NCBI RefSeq assembly: GCF_036237315.1
Contig: NZ_CP108356.1
Span: 6,639,501 to 6,703,500, forward strand
Direction of reading: 5' to 3'
Length of the DNA: 64,000 bases
Origin: Streptomyces sp. NBC_01351
GTDB taxonomy: Bacteria > Actinomycetota > Actinomycetes > Streptomycetales > Streptomycetaceae
Shown: positions 1-8,533 of the stretch, one piece after another
Layout: each line of letters starts with the position of its first letter
How positions within the stretch are numbered: the stretch's first letter is position 1
Translations under genes and position numbers: made by a program
The notes under the pieces: model-generated
Told to the model about the DNA's origin: nothing
The model's input: the letters and a program-made list of their open reading frames with translations, nothing else
Database searches by the model: none

Positions 1-116
1 GCCTGCGCGACCACCTGACGGACTGCATCGGCTGCGGCTGCCTCTCGCTGGAGACCTGCGCGCTGTCCAACCCGGACGATGTCATCGGCGAACGGGTCAC
101 CGGCTCCCGGCTGTAG
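1..116 (+). CDS. soxR: SoxR redox-sensing regulator, C-terminal end (partial)
   Basis: Only the last 37 codons lie in the window, in the frame starting at base 3 and ending with TAG at 114-116. They contain the pattern [12 protein letters not shown], which is the C-X2-C-X-C-X5-C ligand set of the [2Fe-2S] cluster in SoxR, a MerR-family regulator. The cluster senses redox-active compounds (in Streptomyces, typically its own antibiotics) by one-electron oxidation. The DNA-binding half lies outside the window. The 3' end overlaps by 20 bp the stop of the gene on the opposite strand. The identity rests on this very specific cysteine motif. Confidence 0.88.
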   Translation, partial: LRDHLTDCIGCGCLSLETCALSNPDDVIGERVTGSRL

Positions 117-855
117 CCGCAGCCGCCGCCTCCCGCACCACCACCCGGGCCACCGCCACCAGTTCGGCGTTCGACCGCGCCGGCCGCCCGTCCGGCAGGT
201 GCAGTACGTCGCCCACGCCGATCCGCAGGCCCGTACCGCACCGTACGGCCAGCCGGAGCACCGGCCAGGCGGCGGCCTCCCGCCCGAACAGCACCACCGC
301 CACCGGGGGCAGCCCGCGCAACCCGGCCACCAGGGCCGGATCGGCCGAAGCGAGCTCGGCCACGAGCCGGACCCGGCCCGGTTCGCGCACCGGCCAGGCC
401 AGGAACCGCGCCATCGGATCCGGCCCGGCCGGGCCCCCCAGCGGCACCACCGCGTCCACCGCCACACCCCGGCCCAGCAGCACCCGCGCCAGCTCCTCCG
501 CCCCCGGCTCCGCGAAGTCCACCACGGCCCGGTCGGGCAGCACCGTCCACGAGCGCACCCGCTCCAGCCGCCCCGCCGGATCGGGCTCGGCCGCGATGCT
601 CGCCGACACCGCGAGGGGTACGCCCACCCCCGCGCCCCGCAGCTCCTCCAGCACCGGCCCGACCACCCGGGGCGAGAGGCTCTCCCGCCCGCACGGGGTC
701 CGCGGGTGCACCAGTACCTCCCCGGCCCCCGCGGCGACGGCCGTCAGCGCCGACCCGGCCAGATCCGCCGGGGACACGGGCACGGCCGGGCCGTCGGCAG
801 CGCTCCGGGCGCCGTTCACCGAAGCCAGCAGGGGCACCACCACCGGCGGCCTCAC
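97..855 (-). CDS. BKACE/DUF849-like protein, probably degenerate
   Basis: The protein is about 252 aa from a GTG at 855 ([17 protein letters not shown]). It resembles the beta-keto acid cleavage enzyme family (3-keto-5-aminohexanoate cleavage protein, DUF849). Supporting features are an early segment [16 protein letters not shown] and a late segment [20 protein letters not shown], which matches the family's 'GxxDxLxLPDGxxAxSNAEL' ending. The usual HxH metal-binding pair of the first strand is reduced to one His, so catalysis is uncertain. The start is ambiguous: the frame stays open upstream through a 15-bp tandem repeat (857-942) that would encode a Ser/Gly-rich pentapeptide repeat. The preceding gene on this strand ends at 953, so the two are probably co-transcribed. 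The family call is by motif only. Confidence 0.6.
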   Translation of the reverse strand: MRPPVVVPLLASVNGARSAADGPAVPVSPADLAGSALTAVAAGAGEVLVHPRTPCGRESLSPRVVGPVLEELRGAGVGVPLAVSASIAAEPDPAGRLERVRSWTVLPDRAVVDFAEPGAEELARVLLGRGVAVDAVVPLGGPAGPDPMARFLAWPVREPGRVRLVAELASADPALVAGLRGLPPVAVVLFGREAAAWPVLRLAVRCGTGLRIGVGDVLHLPDGRPARSNAELVAVARVVVREAAAAATAGSR

Positions 856-856
856 A

Positions 857-942
857 CGACCCCCGCCCGCGGAGCCCCCGCCCGCAGAACTCTCGCCCGC
901 AGAACTCTCGCCCGCGGAGCTCCCGCCCGCAGAGCCCCTGCC
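857..942. repeat. 15-bp tandem repeat, about 5.7 copies
   Basis: Units such as GAACTCTCGCCCGCA and GAGCCCCCGCCCGCA follow one another with a strict 15-bp period. They fill almost the whole gap between the two minus-strand genes. The period is a multiple of three, so the minus-strand frame reads a pentapeptide repeat (AGGSS/AGESS). It may be a spacer or an N-terminal extension of the downstream protein. Confidence 0.85.
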
Positions 943-952
943 ACCAACAACC

Positions 953-1627
953 TCACGCGGCCCCCGCCCGCACCGAAGCCGAGGGAGCCTCCGCCAGCGC
1001 CGGTCTCGGCACCACGATGCCGCAGCCCGCGCACACCGGCCCGTCCCAGGCCCAGGCCCCCTCCCACGCGCCGACCGCGGCGACCGCGCGGCCCGTACTG
1101 CCGCCACCGCCCGCACTACCCGCACCACCCGCCCCGACCGCCCCGACCGCGTCGCCCCGCACCACCGCCGGCCACCGCAGCTCGGCCTCCCCGCAGACCG
1201 GGCACGCCGTCCCCGGCTCCGACTCCAGCGCCTTCACCAGCCGCCGCAGCACCTCGCCCAGCGTCCCCTCGGGCCGCACCCCGGGATCCGCGCACCGCAC
1301 CACCGCGTCCCCGCTGCCGCCCCACGCCCACTCCGGCCGACGCAGCCCGTGGTGCTTCTCCCGGCGCCGGCGCTCCGCGAACTGCCGCTCGTACTCCAGC
1401 CACACCGCCCGCGCGTCCTCCAACTCCTCCAGGGCCGCCACCAGCCGCAGCGGATCCGCCCCCCGGTCCTCGGGCGCGATCCCGTGCCGGTCGCACAGGT
1501 GCCACCACGTGGCCCGGTGCCCGTACGGGGCGAACCGCTCCAGGCAGCGGCGCAGCGAATGGCGCCGCAGGGCCCGGTCGTTGCGCGCGTCGCGCACCTG
1601 GTAGGCCAGACTCCGGAAACCCGCCAT
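953..1627 (-). CDS. Hypothetical protein with C-terminal zinc ribbon
   Basis: The protein is 224 aa, starting MAGFRSLAYQVRDARNDRA at an ATG at 1627. The N-terminal half is a charged helical region (RDARNDRALRRHSLRRCLERF, then LEELEDARAVWLEYERQFAERRRREK), in a pattern seen in Streptomyces hypothetical proteins. The C-terminal part carries two CxxC pairs, CPVC near residue 153 and CAGC near residue 205. They are separated by an Ala/Gly-rich low-complexity loop and suggest a split zinc ribbon. No catalytic motif is visible. It lies upstream of the BKACE-like gene on the same strand. The function is unknown. Confidence 0.65.
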   Translation of the reverse strand: MAGFRSLAYQVRDARNDRALRRHSLRRCLERFAPYGHRATWWHLCDRHGIAPEDRGADPLRLVAALEELEDARAVWLEYERQFAERRRREKHHGLRRPEWAWGGSGDAVVRCADPGVRPEGTLGEVLRRLVKALESEPGTACPVCGEAELRWPAVVRGDAVGAVGAGGAGSAGGGGSTGRAVAAVGAWEGAWAWDGPVCAGCGIVVPRPALAEAPSASVRAGAA

Positions 1628-1727
1628 CACACCTTCACCTCCACCTGTGCCGATGTGCCCAACATGCCCGGTCCGCAGCGGGCGCATGCGGGGCGGACGA
1701 GGCGTGCGGGTGGCACATGGCCGGAAC

Positions 1728-3059
1728 TCAGCGCCCCATGCGCCCCGCGGAGACCACGAGTTCGGCCAGTTCCGCATGGCAGATGTCGCTGTGCGCCCCC
1801 GAAGGGGCCCCGCCGCGCCGCACCACCGAACCGGCGTCCACACTGACACACCCGGCCGTCGGCAGCCCCTCGCGGAGGGCCGCGCCCAGGCTCAGCCGCG
1901 GCGCGCCGGGCACCGCCTGCACCCCGTCGTGCCCGATCGCGCCCCACCGCTCGTCGAAACCCAGCAGACCGGCCGAATCCCGGGCCATCCGGGAGGCCAG
2001 CGGGTAGAACACCTTCAAGGCCGAGTCGTGCGGCGAATGGCAGGCGACCACCGGCCCGTCGACCCGGCGCTGGAGTCCGCGCAGGGCGCCCCCGTGCCCC
2101 TTGTCGTGCGGCAGTCGGTCGCAGAACGCGTAGTGGGAGAAGGCTCCCTGGAGCAGCGTCAGGGATTTGACGTACCGGGCCGCGTCCGGCACCGCGCGCA
2201 GCGAGAAGGAGACCAGGCGGGCCCCGAAGCTGTGTCCGATCAGGTGGATCCGCAGGGCCGGGCGGCCCGCCGCCAGCTCGGTCAGTACGGGCCCCAGGCC
2301 GCGCTCGCCGACCACCCCGGCCCGCTTCTTCATCTGGTAGTACGAGGCCTGCCGCAGGAGCTCCTTCGCGCCGCCCCACAGCCCGCGCAGCCCGCCACCG
2401 ACGGCGAGGCCCCGCTCGCCCTCGACGCCCGGGGGCGGTGCGGCGCCCGCCTCGACCAGCGCGAGGGCCAGGGCCCGGCACACCTCCACGGCCTCCTCGG
2501 TGAAGAGCGCGGGCACCTGCGCGGGCACCTCCGTGTCCGCCACGGCCGACAGCCCGTCCACTCCGACCAGCCGCCGTACGAGCGCACCGAACTCGGTGAG
2601 GGCGGCCTCCGACTCGGGGCGCTCCTCCAGCAGTTCCGCGATCCGCTCCAGCTCCGCGTCGCGGCCCGGCCAGAACTCCACGAGGGCGTCGCGCGTGGCG
2701 GGGTCGAGCGCCGTGCCGAAGCCGGGCTCCGCGAGCGCGCCGGGCGAGTCGAAGTCCGGTATCGGCTCGTCCGAGAACCGGATCGAGGGCCATACGACCC
2801 CCACGTACCCCAGCCGCACCCCGTGCCCCACCAGCCCCGCGAAGGGGGCGAAGAACCGGTCGTAGAGCCGGGTCGCGGTCGACGGGTGGCTGTTCCAGCC
2901 GTGCGCGAAGACGAGCAGGTCCGTGGCCTCCATCCGCTCCACCGGGCCGTACGTGGCCCGGTCCACGTCCCCTTCGGAGTCGAAGGTCAGCTCCGCGTAC
3001 GGCCCCACACCGATCCCCACACCGATCCCGGCCCCGATCCCGGCCACGCTCTCCGCCAT
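1728..3059 (-). CDS. Alpha/beta-fold hydrolase (serine hydrolase type)
   Basis: The protein is 443 aa from an ATG at 3059. An early segment VFAHGWNSHPS resembles an oxyanion-hole loop of alpha/beta hydrolases. A later GHSFGARL supplies the GxSxG nucleophile elbow, and ACHSPHD and a C-terminal ICHAEL segment offer candidate acid/His partners. No signal peptide is visible, so it is likely cytoplasmic. The first 20 residues include a Gly-Ile/Val repeat (GIGAGIGVGIGVG) coded by a near-perfect short tandem repeat at about 3005-3050, so the N terminus may vary in length between strains. The substrate cannot be inferred. It is the first of three minus-strand genes running toward soxR. Confidence 0.75.
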   Translation of the reverse strand: MAESVAGIGAGIGVGIGVGPYAELTFDSEGDVDRATYGPVERMEATDLLVFAHGWNSHPSTATRLYDRFFAPFAGLVGHGVRLGYVGVVWPSIRFSDEPIPDFDSPGALAEPGFGTALDPATRDALVEFWPGRDAELERIAELLEERPESEAALTEFGALVRRLVGVDGLSAVADTEVPAQVPALFTEEAVEVCRALALALVEAGAAPPPGVEGERGLAVGGGLRGLWGGAKELLRQASYYQMKKRAGVVGERGLGPVLTELAAGRPALRIHLIGHSFGARLVSFSLRAVPDAARYVKSLTLLQGAFSHYAFCDRLPHDKGHGGALRGLQRRVDGPVVACHSPHDSALKVFYPLASRMARDSAGLLGFDERWGAIGHDGVQAVPGAPRLSLGAALREGLPTAGCVSVDAGSVVRRGGAPSGAHSDICHAELAELVVSAGRMGR

Positions 3060-3152
3060 GAGGTGCCCCCTCCACGCCGTGCCCGCCGTCCGTCCCGTGG
3101 ATCCAGCATCCTGCCGCCGCCCCCACCCGGCCAGACCCGTGACGCCACCGGC

Positions 3153-4433
3153 TCACCCGTAGAGGAGGTACTCCCCGCGCACCGCCTCGAACCGCTCCAG
3201 CCCCGCCGCCCAGTCGCCCGCGATCTCCTCCACCCCGGCCCCCGCGTCCACCAGCGTCCGCACCCGGTCCGAGCCGGTCAGCTTGTCGATCCAGTGGTCC
3301 GCGCGCCAGCCGAAGCCGCTCCACACCCGGCGCGCGGTCACCAGCAGCCCGATCCCGGCCCGGACCGGGTCGAAGGCCTCCCGGTCGTGCACGATCAGCC
3401 GGACCCCGCCGCACACCTTGCCCAGGTGCTTGGAGAAGGTCGGGGTGAAGTACGCCTCCCGGAACCACACCCCCGGCAGCCCCAGCGCGTTCGCGGCCTC
3501 CGCCCACCGTCGGTCGATCCCCTCCGCGCCCACCACCTCGAAGGGCGTGGTCGTCCCGCGCCCCTCGGAGAGGTTCGTCCCCTCGAACAGGCAGGTGCCG
3601 GCGTACGCGAGGGCCGTGTCCGGGGTCGGCATGTTCGGGCTCGGCGGCACCCAGGGCAGGCCGGTCTCCCCGAAGAACGACTCCCGGCGCCAGCCGGTCA
3701 TCGCCACCGTCCGCAGCCTGACCGGAGCGTCGGTCAGGAACTCCCCGTTGAACAGCAGCGCCAGCTCGGCCGCCGTCATCCCGTGCGCGAGCGCGATCGG
3801 CTCCCGGCCCACGAAGCTCGCGTACGGCCGCTCCAGGACGGGCCCCGCCGCCCGCCGGCCGCCCACCGGATTGGGCCGGTCCAGCACCACCATCGCCTTG
3901 CCGGCGAGGGCGGCCGCGCGCATGCAGTCGTACAGCGTCCAGATGTAGGTGTAGAAGCGCGCCCCGACGTCCTGGATGTCGAAGACGACGGTGTCCACCC
4001 CGGCCGCCGTGAACACGTCCGCGAGCCGCTGCCCGCTCTTGTCGTACGTGTCGTACACCGGCAGCCCCGTCGCCGGATCCCGCCCGGCCCCCTCAGAACC
4101 GCCCGCCTGGGCCGTTCCCCGGAACCCGTGCTCGGGCCCGAACACCGCGACCAGGTCCACCCGTTCGTCCGCGTGCAGCACGTCGACCAGGTGGCGGGCG
4201 TCGGAGGTGATCCCGGTGGGGTTCGTGACCACCCCCACCTTCTGCCCGGCCAGGACCGCGTACCCGTCCGCGGCGAGCCGCTCGAAGCCCGTACGCACCC
4301 GCTCGGCCCGCGGCGCGGCCGCACCGATCGCCCCTACGGGACCCACGGCACCCGCAGCCCCTACGGCACCCACGGCTCCCGCGGCCCCCACCGTCCCCGC
4401 CAGTCCCAGCAACCCCCGTCGCGACAGAGTCAT
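3153..4433 (-). CDS. Secreted exo-beta-N-acetylmuramidase NamZ-like (DUF1343)
   Basis: The protein is 426 aa from an ATG at 4433. It begins MTLSRRGLLGLAG, a twin-arginine (SRRGLL) signal, followed by an unusually long Ala-Val-Gly hydrophobic stretch coded by an imperfect tandem repeat (4320-4400). The mature part has the hallmark segments of the DUF1343/NamZ family: VGVVTNPTGIT, VFGPEHGFRG, FDIQDVGARFYTYIWTLYD and GRGTTTPFE. NamZ of Bacillus subtilis releases terminal MurNAc from peptidoglycan fragments, so a role in cell-wall turnover outside the membrane is likely by family. It diverges from the SDR gene, and the 110-bp gap carries a TetR-type operator. Confidence 0.85.
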   Translation of the reverse strand: MTLSRRGLLGLAGTVGAAGAVGAVGAAGAVGPVGAIGAAAPRAERVRTGFERLAADGYAVLAGQKVGVVTNPTGITSDARHLVDVLHADERVDLVAVFGPEHGFRGTAQAGGSEGAGRDPATGLPVYDTYDKSGQRLADVFTAAGVDTVVFDIQDVGARFYTYIWTLYDCMRAAALAGKAMVVLDRPNPVGGRRAAGPVLERPYASFVGREPIALAHGMTAAELALLFNGEFLTDAPVRLRTVAMTGWRRESFFGETGLPWVPPSPNMPTPDTALAYAGTCLFEGTNLSEGRGTTTPFEVVGAEGIDRRWAEAANALGLPGVWFREAYFTPTFSKHLGKVCGGVRLIVHDREAFDPVRAGIGLLVTARRVWSGFGWRADHWIDKLTGSDRVRTLVDAGAGVEEIAGDWAAGLERFEAVRGEYLLYG

Positions 4434-4468
4434 CCCGCCACGCTAGGCGTCGGCCCTCTTCCGCCACG

Positions 4469-4490
4469 ACATACCGACTGGTTAGTCTGC
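4469..4490. promoter_or_regulatory. TetR-type operator and possible promoter of the SDR-ligase operon
   Basis: ACCGACTGGTTAGT (4473-4486) is an imperfect palindrome that matches the ACCGACCGGTCGGT-type operators of actinobacterial acyl-metabolism TetR regulators at most positions. A 15-bp stretch, ACATACCGACTGGTT, recurs in inverse orientation at 11073-11087 with one difference. TAGTCT (4483-4488) could serve as a -10 box, so a bound repressor would block RNA polymerase. The promoter assignment is inference. Confidence 0.6.
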
Positions 4491-4543
4491 CCGGGATCGG
4501 CGCTCGCCGTCGGTCGTCCCGTCCGTCCCCGAAGGGTGATTCC

Positions 4544-5308
4544 GTGAGCGCGTACCAGGACCAGCGAGTCGTCGTCACCGGCGCGGGCGGCGGCATCGGC
4601 GCCGCCCTCGCCCACCGCTTCGCGGCCGAGGGCGCCACCGTGGTGGTCAACGACCTCGACCCCGCCAAGGCCGCCGCGGTCGCCGGTGAGATCGGCGCCC
4701 GGGCGATCCCGGTGGCCGGCGACGCCTCGGCGATCGTCGCCGAGGCGATGGAGGCGCTGGGCGGGACCGTCGACGTGTACTGCGCCAACGCCGGACTGGC
4801 CTCAGGCGGTGACGCGTTCGCCGACGAGGCCGTCTGGGAGGCAGCCTGGGACACCAACGTCATGGCGCACGTCCGCGCCGCCCGCCTGCTGCTGCCCCAC
4901 TGGCTGGAGCGGGGGAGCGGCCGCTTCGTGTCCACCGTCTCGGCCGCAGGGCTGCTGACCATGATCGGAGCGGCCCCGTACAGTGTCACCAAGCACGGTG
5001 CGCTCGCCTTCGCCGAATGGCTCTCGCTGACCTACCGGCACCGCGGTGTCCAGGTCCACGCCATCTGCCCGCAGGGAGTGCGCACCGACATGCTGACCGC
5101 CGCGGGCTCGGCGGGCGAACTCGTCCTCGCGCCGACCGCGATCGAGCCGGACGCGGTCGCGGACGCGCTGTTCGACGGCATGGAGAAGGGCCGGTTCTTG
5201 ATCCTCCCGCACCCCGAGGTGGGGGACTTCCACGTCTCCCGCGCCACCGACCCGGACCGCTGGCTGAGCGGCATGAACCACCTCCAGCGGAAATGGGAAT
5301 CCCGGTGA
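4544..5308 (+). CDS. SDR-family oxidoreductase
   Basis: The protein is 254 aa from a GTG at 4544. It has the classical short-chain dehydrogenase pattern: cofactor motif TGAGGGIG near residues 11-18, NAG near residue 83, a catalytic Ser in STVSAAG and Tyr-Lys in YSVTK. It is presumably an NAD(P)-dependent alcohol/ketone dehydrogenase. The stop overlaps the GTG start of the acyl-CoA ligase (GTGA), so the two are translationally coupled. In the proposed 4-hydroxyacid pathway it could interconvert a keto- and hydroxy-acid or act on the 3-hydroxyacyl product, but the substrate is not shown by the sequence. Confidence 0.9.
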   Translation: MSAYQDQRVVVTGAGGGIGAALAHRFAAEGATVVVNDLDPAKAAAVAGEIGARAIPVAGDASAIVAEAMEALGGTVDVYCANAGLASGGDAFADEAVWEAAWDTNVMAHVRAARLLLPHWLERGSGRFVSTVSAAGLLTMIGAAPYSVTKHGALAFAEWLSLTYRHRGVQVHAICPQGVRTDMLTAAGSAGELVLAPTAIEPDAVADALFDGMEKGRFLILPHPEVGDFHVSRATDPDRWLSGMNHLQRKWESR

Positions 5309-7152
5309 CCTCGCGCTACGCGGCCAAGCCCTGGCTCGCGCTGCTCAGCCCCGCGCAACGCGCCCCCCTCGCACCGCCGCCCACCGTGCTGCACGCCTTC
5401 CGCGAGGCCGTCGCCCGCGCCCCCGAGCGCACCGCGCTGGCCTACTTCGACGGCCGGATCGGCTACGCGCGCGCCGACGCGCTCTCCGACTCGGTCGCCG
5501 GCCACCTCGCCGCGCGGGGCGTCCGGCGCGGGGACCGGGTCGCGGTCATGCTCCAGAACACCCCCCACTTCGTGCTCGCCGTCCTCGCCGCCTGGAAGGC
5601 CGGGGCGGTCGTCGTCCCCGTCAACCCCATGTACAAGTCCGGCGAGCTCGGGCACATCCTGCGCGACTCCGGCGCGGTGGCGCTGGTCTGCGAGGGCGGA
5701 GCGTGGGAGGCGTACGTGGGGGAGGCGGTGGGGGGAACCTCCGTACGGGTCGCCCTCACCGCGTTGGACCGGGACTTCCAGACCCGCAACGACCCCCGGG
5801 TCTTCCCCGCGCCCGCCGGTGCTTCCCGCTGCGCGGAGCCGTCCCCTACCCGCCCTTCCACCGTTCCCGCCCCAAACGCCGGCGCGGCTCCAACAGACCG
5901 GGGGCTCCGCCCCCAGACCCTCCCCCAGCTACCGCTGGGGGTACCCCCAGCGCCTCAAACGCCGACGGGGCTGGGAGGCGCTCAAGCGCCGGCGGGGCCG
6001 GGGGACGCCCACGCGCCGGGGGCGCCGGTGGTGCTCGACCTGTTCACCGTGGCCCGCCAGGGCCACCCCGCGCCGCCCGATCCGCGCCTCACCGCCGCCG
6101 ACACCGCCCTCATCAGCTACACCTCCGGCACCAGCGGTACCCCCAAGGGCGCCATGAACCCGCACGGCGCGCTCACCCACAACGCCGTGCGCCAGGTCAC
6201 CGGCCACCCCCTCCCCGAGGGCGCCACGTACTTCGCCCTCGCCCCCCTCTTCCACATCACCGGCATGGTCTGCGAGCTCTCCGCCTGCTTCGCGAACGCC
6301 GGCACCCTCGCCCTCGCCCACCGGTTCGACGCCGGGGCCGTCCTCGACGCCTTCCTCGAACACCGCCCCGCCTACACCGTCGGCCCCGCCACCGCCTTCA
6401 TGGCCCTGGCCGCCCACCCCGGCGCCACCCGCGACCACTTCGCCTCCTTCCAGGTGGTCTCCTCCGGCGGCGCACCCCTCCCGCCCGCGCTCGTCGACCG
6501 CCTGAGCGCCGCCTTCGGGTTCTACCTCCGCAACGGCTACGGCCTCACCGAGACCACCGCCGCCTCCGCCTCCGTGCCCGTGCACCTCGAGGCCCCCGTC
6601 GACCCGGCCTCCGGCACCCTCTCGGTGGGCCTGCCCGGAGCGGACACCGTCGTCCGGGTCCTGGACGAGCAGGGCGCCGAGGTCCCCTTCGGCGAAACCG
6701 GGGAGATAGCCGTCCGCGGCCCCCAGGTCGTGCCCGGCTACTGGCGCCTGCCCGCCGCGACGGCGGAGGCCTTCCCCGAGGGCGAGCTGCGCACCGGAGA
6801 CGTCGGGTTCATGGACGCGGACGGCTGGCTCTACGTCGTCGACCGCAAGAAGGACATGATCAACGCCTCCGGCTTCAAGGTCTGGCCGCGTGAGGTCGAG
6901 GACGTGCTCTACGCCCACCCCGCCGTCCGCGAGGCGGCCGTGGTCGGCGTCCCGGACCCGTACCGCGGGGAGAGCGTGAAGGCGTACGTGAGCCTGCGCC
7001 CCGGGGCCTCGGCCGAACCGGAGGAACTCGCCGCGCACTGCGCCGCGCGCCTGGCCGCGTACAAGTACCCGCGCCGGGTGGAGATCCTGCCTGTCCTTCC
7101 GAAGACGACCAGTGGCAAGATCCTGCGACGGGAACTGCGCGACCGCGGCTGA
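5305..7152 (+). CDS. AMP-dependent acyl-CoA ligase with low-complexity insert
   Basis: The protein is 615 aa from a GTG at 5305 that overlaps the SDR stop; an ATG at 5293 is an alternative. The family signatures are present: YTSGTSGTPKGA near residue 272, GYGLTE, RTGDVGFMDADGWLYVVDRKKDMI, and a C-terminal KTTSGKILRREL carrying the acyl-adenylation lysine. It activates a carboxylic acid to its CoA thioester with ATP. Residues about 172-242 are a Pro/Ala/Gly-rich insert absent from typical relatives, which are about 540-560 aa. Its DNA carries the same GC-rich dispersed repeat seen around the mshC terminator, yet the frame continues through it. The insert lies before the ATP-binding loop in the N-terminal domain, so the enzyme may still fold. 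Confidence 0.88.
   Translation: MTSRYAAKPWLALLSPAQRAPLAPPPTVLHAFREAVARAPERTALAYFDGRIGYARADALSDSVAGHLAARGVRRGDRVAVMLQNTPHFVLAVLAAWKAGAVVVPVNPMYKSGELGHILRDSGAVALVCEGGAWEAYVGEAVGGTSVRVALTALDRDFQTRNDPRVFPAPAGASRCAEPSPTRPSTVPAPNAGAAPTDRGLRPQTLPQLPLGVPPAPQTPTGLGGAQAPAGPGDAHAPGAPVVLDLFTVARQGHPAPPDPRLTAADTALISYTSGTSGTPKGAMNPHGALTHNAVRQVTGHPLPEGATYFALAPLFHITGMVCELSACFANAGTLALAHRFDAGAVLDAFLEHRPAYTVGPATAFMALAAHPGATRDHFASFQVVSSGGAPLPPALVDRLSAAFGFYLRNGYGLTETTAASASVPVHLEAPVDPASGTLSVGLPGADTVVRVLDEQGAEVPFGETGEIAVRGPQVVPGYWRLPAATAEAFPEGELRTGDVGFMDADGWLYVVDRKKDMINASGFKVWPREVEDVLYAHPAVREAAVVGVPDPYRGESVKAYVSLRPGASAEPEELAAHCAARLAAYKYPRRVEILPVLPKTTSGKILRRELRDRG
5897..6004. repeat. GC-rich dispersed repeat inside the ligase gene
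   Basis: The stretch contains the hairpin arms CCCCCAGC/GCTGGGGG and the core GCGCCTCAAACGCCG (from 5950) followed by ACGGGGCTG. The core matches 36804-36827 at 23 of 24 positions. In Streptomyces such elements normally sit between genes, but here it is read in frame. A second, diverged core (CTCAAGCGCCGGCGGGGC) follows at once. Confidence 0.8.
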
Positions 7153-7157
7153 AAAGA

Positions 7158-7172
7158 GTCGGTCGGTCGTAC
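7158..7172. promoter_or_regulatory. Half-site of the TetR-type operator upstream of tetR
   Basis: GTCGGTCGGTCGT lies 40 bp before the TetR start. It resembles one half of the palindromes at 4473 and 11070 (ACCGAC/GTCGGT). It could mediate weak autoregulation. It is shorter and less symmetrical than the other two sites. Confidence 0.35.
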
Positions 7173-7207
7173 GAAGCACAGGGAACAGGGAAGGGAAGGT
7201 CAGCGCC

Positions 7208-7816
7208 ATGGTGGCTGCCAAGACCACGGAGCCCGAGGGCACGCACGAGGCGCCGGTACCGCAGCGGCTGCTGGCCGTCGCCACGCGGCTGTTCGCCGAG
7301 CGCGGCTACGACCGCACGTCGGTCCAGGAGATCGTCGAGGCGGCCGGGGTCACCAAGGGCGCGCTGTACCACTACTTCGGGTCGAAGGACGATCTGCTCC
7401 ACGAGGTGTACGCGCGGATGCTGCGCCTCCAGCAGCAGCGGCTCGACGCGGTGGCCGAATCCGACGCCCCCGTCGAGGAGCGGCTGCGGGCGGCGGCCGC
7501 CGACGTCGTGGTCACCACCATCGAGAACCTCGACGACGCGATGATCTTCTTCCGGTCGATGCACCAGCTCAGCCCGGAGAAGTTCAAGCAGGTCCGCGCG
7601 GAGCGCCGGCGCTACCACGAGCGCTTCCGCGCCCTGATCGAGGAGGGTCAGCGCACGGGCGTGTTCTCCACCGCCACGCCCGCCGACCTGGTGGTGGACT
7701 ACCACTTCGGGTCCGTGCACCACCTGTCCACCTGGTACCGGACGGACGGCCCGCTCACGCCGCAGCAGGTCGCCGATCACCTCGCCGACCTGCTGCTGCG
7801 CGCACTCCGCCCGTGA
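7208..7816 (+). CDS. TetR/AcrR-family transcriptional regulator
   Basis: The protein is 202 aa from the ATG at 7208, preceded by GGGAAGG. The N-terminal DNA-binding domain has the typical pattern LFAERGYDRTSVQEIVEAAGVTKGALYHYFGSKDDLL at about residues 22-60, with the helix-turn-helix at VQEIVEAAGVTKGALYHYF. The C-terminal ligand-binding half is all-helical. The gene follows the ligase by 55 bp and sits between the two transcription units that carry the shared palindrome. It is therefore the likely repressor of the cluster, with an acyl-CoA a plausible effector, as for related FadR/KstR-like TetR proteins (inference). Confidence 0.92.
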   Translation: MVAAKTTEPEGTHEAPVPQRLLAVATRLFAERGYDRTSVQEIVEAAGVTKGALYHYFGSKDDLLHEVYARMLRLQQQRLDAVAESDAPVEERLRAAAADVVVTTIENLDDAMIFFRSMHQLSPEKFKQVRAERRRYHERFRALIEEGQRTGVFSTATPADLVVDYHFGSVHHLSTWYRTDGPLTPQQVADHLADLLLRALRP

Positions 7817-7823
7817 CCTGGGC

Positions 7824-8438
7824 TCAGCTCAGCGGAAGGACCTTGCGGCCCCAGGTCTCCTCGGCCACCACGGCGAAGGAGATGTACCAGGCGATGCTGG
7901 CGCACAGCAGGCCGAGGAAGCCGCCGACGCGGCCGAGGGCGGTGACCTCGGAGAGGTCGCCCAGCGCGAGGAAGAGGAAGGTCAGGGCCAGCACCACGAA
8001 CAGCAGCCGGTGTGCGAGGTCCAGCTTCATGGCCGCGACGGACATGTAGGCGGTGAACACGAACCAGGCCACGAGGAACCACCCGGTGGCGATGTGGGCC
8101 TGGTCGGCGGGCAGGGTCGGGACGACGAACTTCACGTAGCCCGCGAAGGCCATCCAGAACGCGCCGTACGAGACGAACGCCGTGGTCCCGAAGGTGTTGC
8201 CGCGACGGAACTCCAGCACTCCGGCGACGAACTGTGCGAGACCGCCGTAGAAGAGCGCGAGCGGCAGCACGACGACGCTGAGGGCCGCGTTCGCGATCAG
8301 GCCCGAGTTGAACAGGCTGAGCACGAAGGTGGTCAGCGCGAACGCGGCCAGCCCGAGCGGACCGGGATTCGCCATCGCCTGCGGCGCGATGGCCCGCGGC
8401 GCGGCGACGGGGGAGGGCGTCAGGGTCGAGCTGGGCAT
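7824..8438 (-). CDS. GPR1/FUN34/YaaH-family acetate/succinate transporter
   Basis: The protein is 204 aa from the ATG at 8438; an in-frame start at 8489 would add 17 residues. It carries NPGPLGLAAF, a close variant of the family signature NPAPLGL. Six hydrophobic segments follow, with typical motifs (FYGGLAQFVAGVLEFRRGNTFGTTAFVSYGAFW). Family members (AceP/SatP, yeast Ady2) carry acetate, succinate or other small carboxylates across the membrane. It is convergent with tetR and lies inside the catabolic cluster, so an uptake role for the acid substrate is plausible. Confidence 0.9.
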   Translation of the reverse strand: MPSSTLTPSPVAAPRAIAPQAMANPGPLGLAAFALTTFVLSLFNSGLIANAALSVVVLPLALFYGGLAQFVAGVLEFRRGNTFGTTAFVSYGAFWMAFAGYVKFVVPTLPADQAHIATGWFLVAWFVFTAYMSVAAMKLDLAHRLLFVVLALTFLFLALGDLSEVTALGRVGGFLGLLCASIAWYISFAVVAEETWGRKVLPLS

Positions 8439-8533
8439 GAGAACGTGCACCTGTGGGGGATGTTCCGAATATATCGAACCTTTCCCCATGGTTTAGACCA
8501 TTCGCCACCCGTCGAGGTGCCTCCGGCAGCCCG

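Noticed and set aside
1647..4547. Plus-strand open frame across the hydrolase and NamZ genes
   Set aside because: It has no recognisable motifs, and both minus-strand genes have clear family signatures and a signal peptide.
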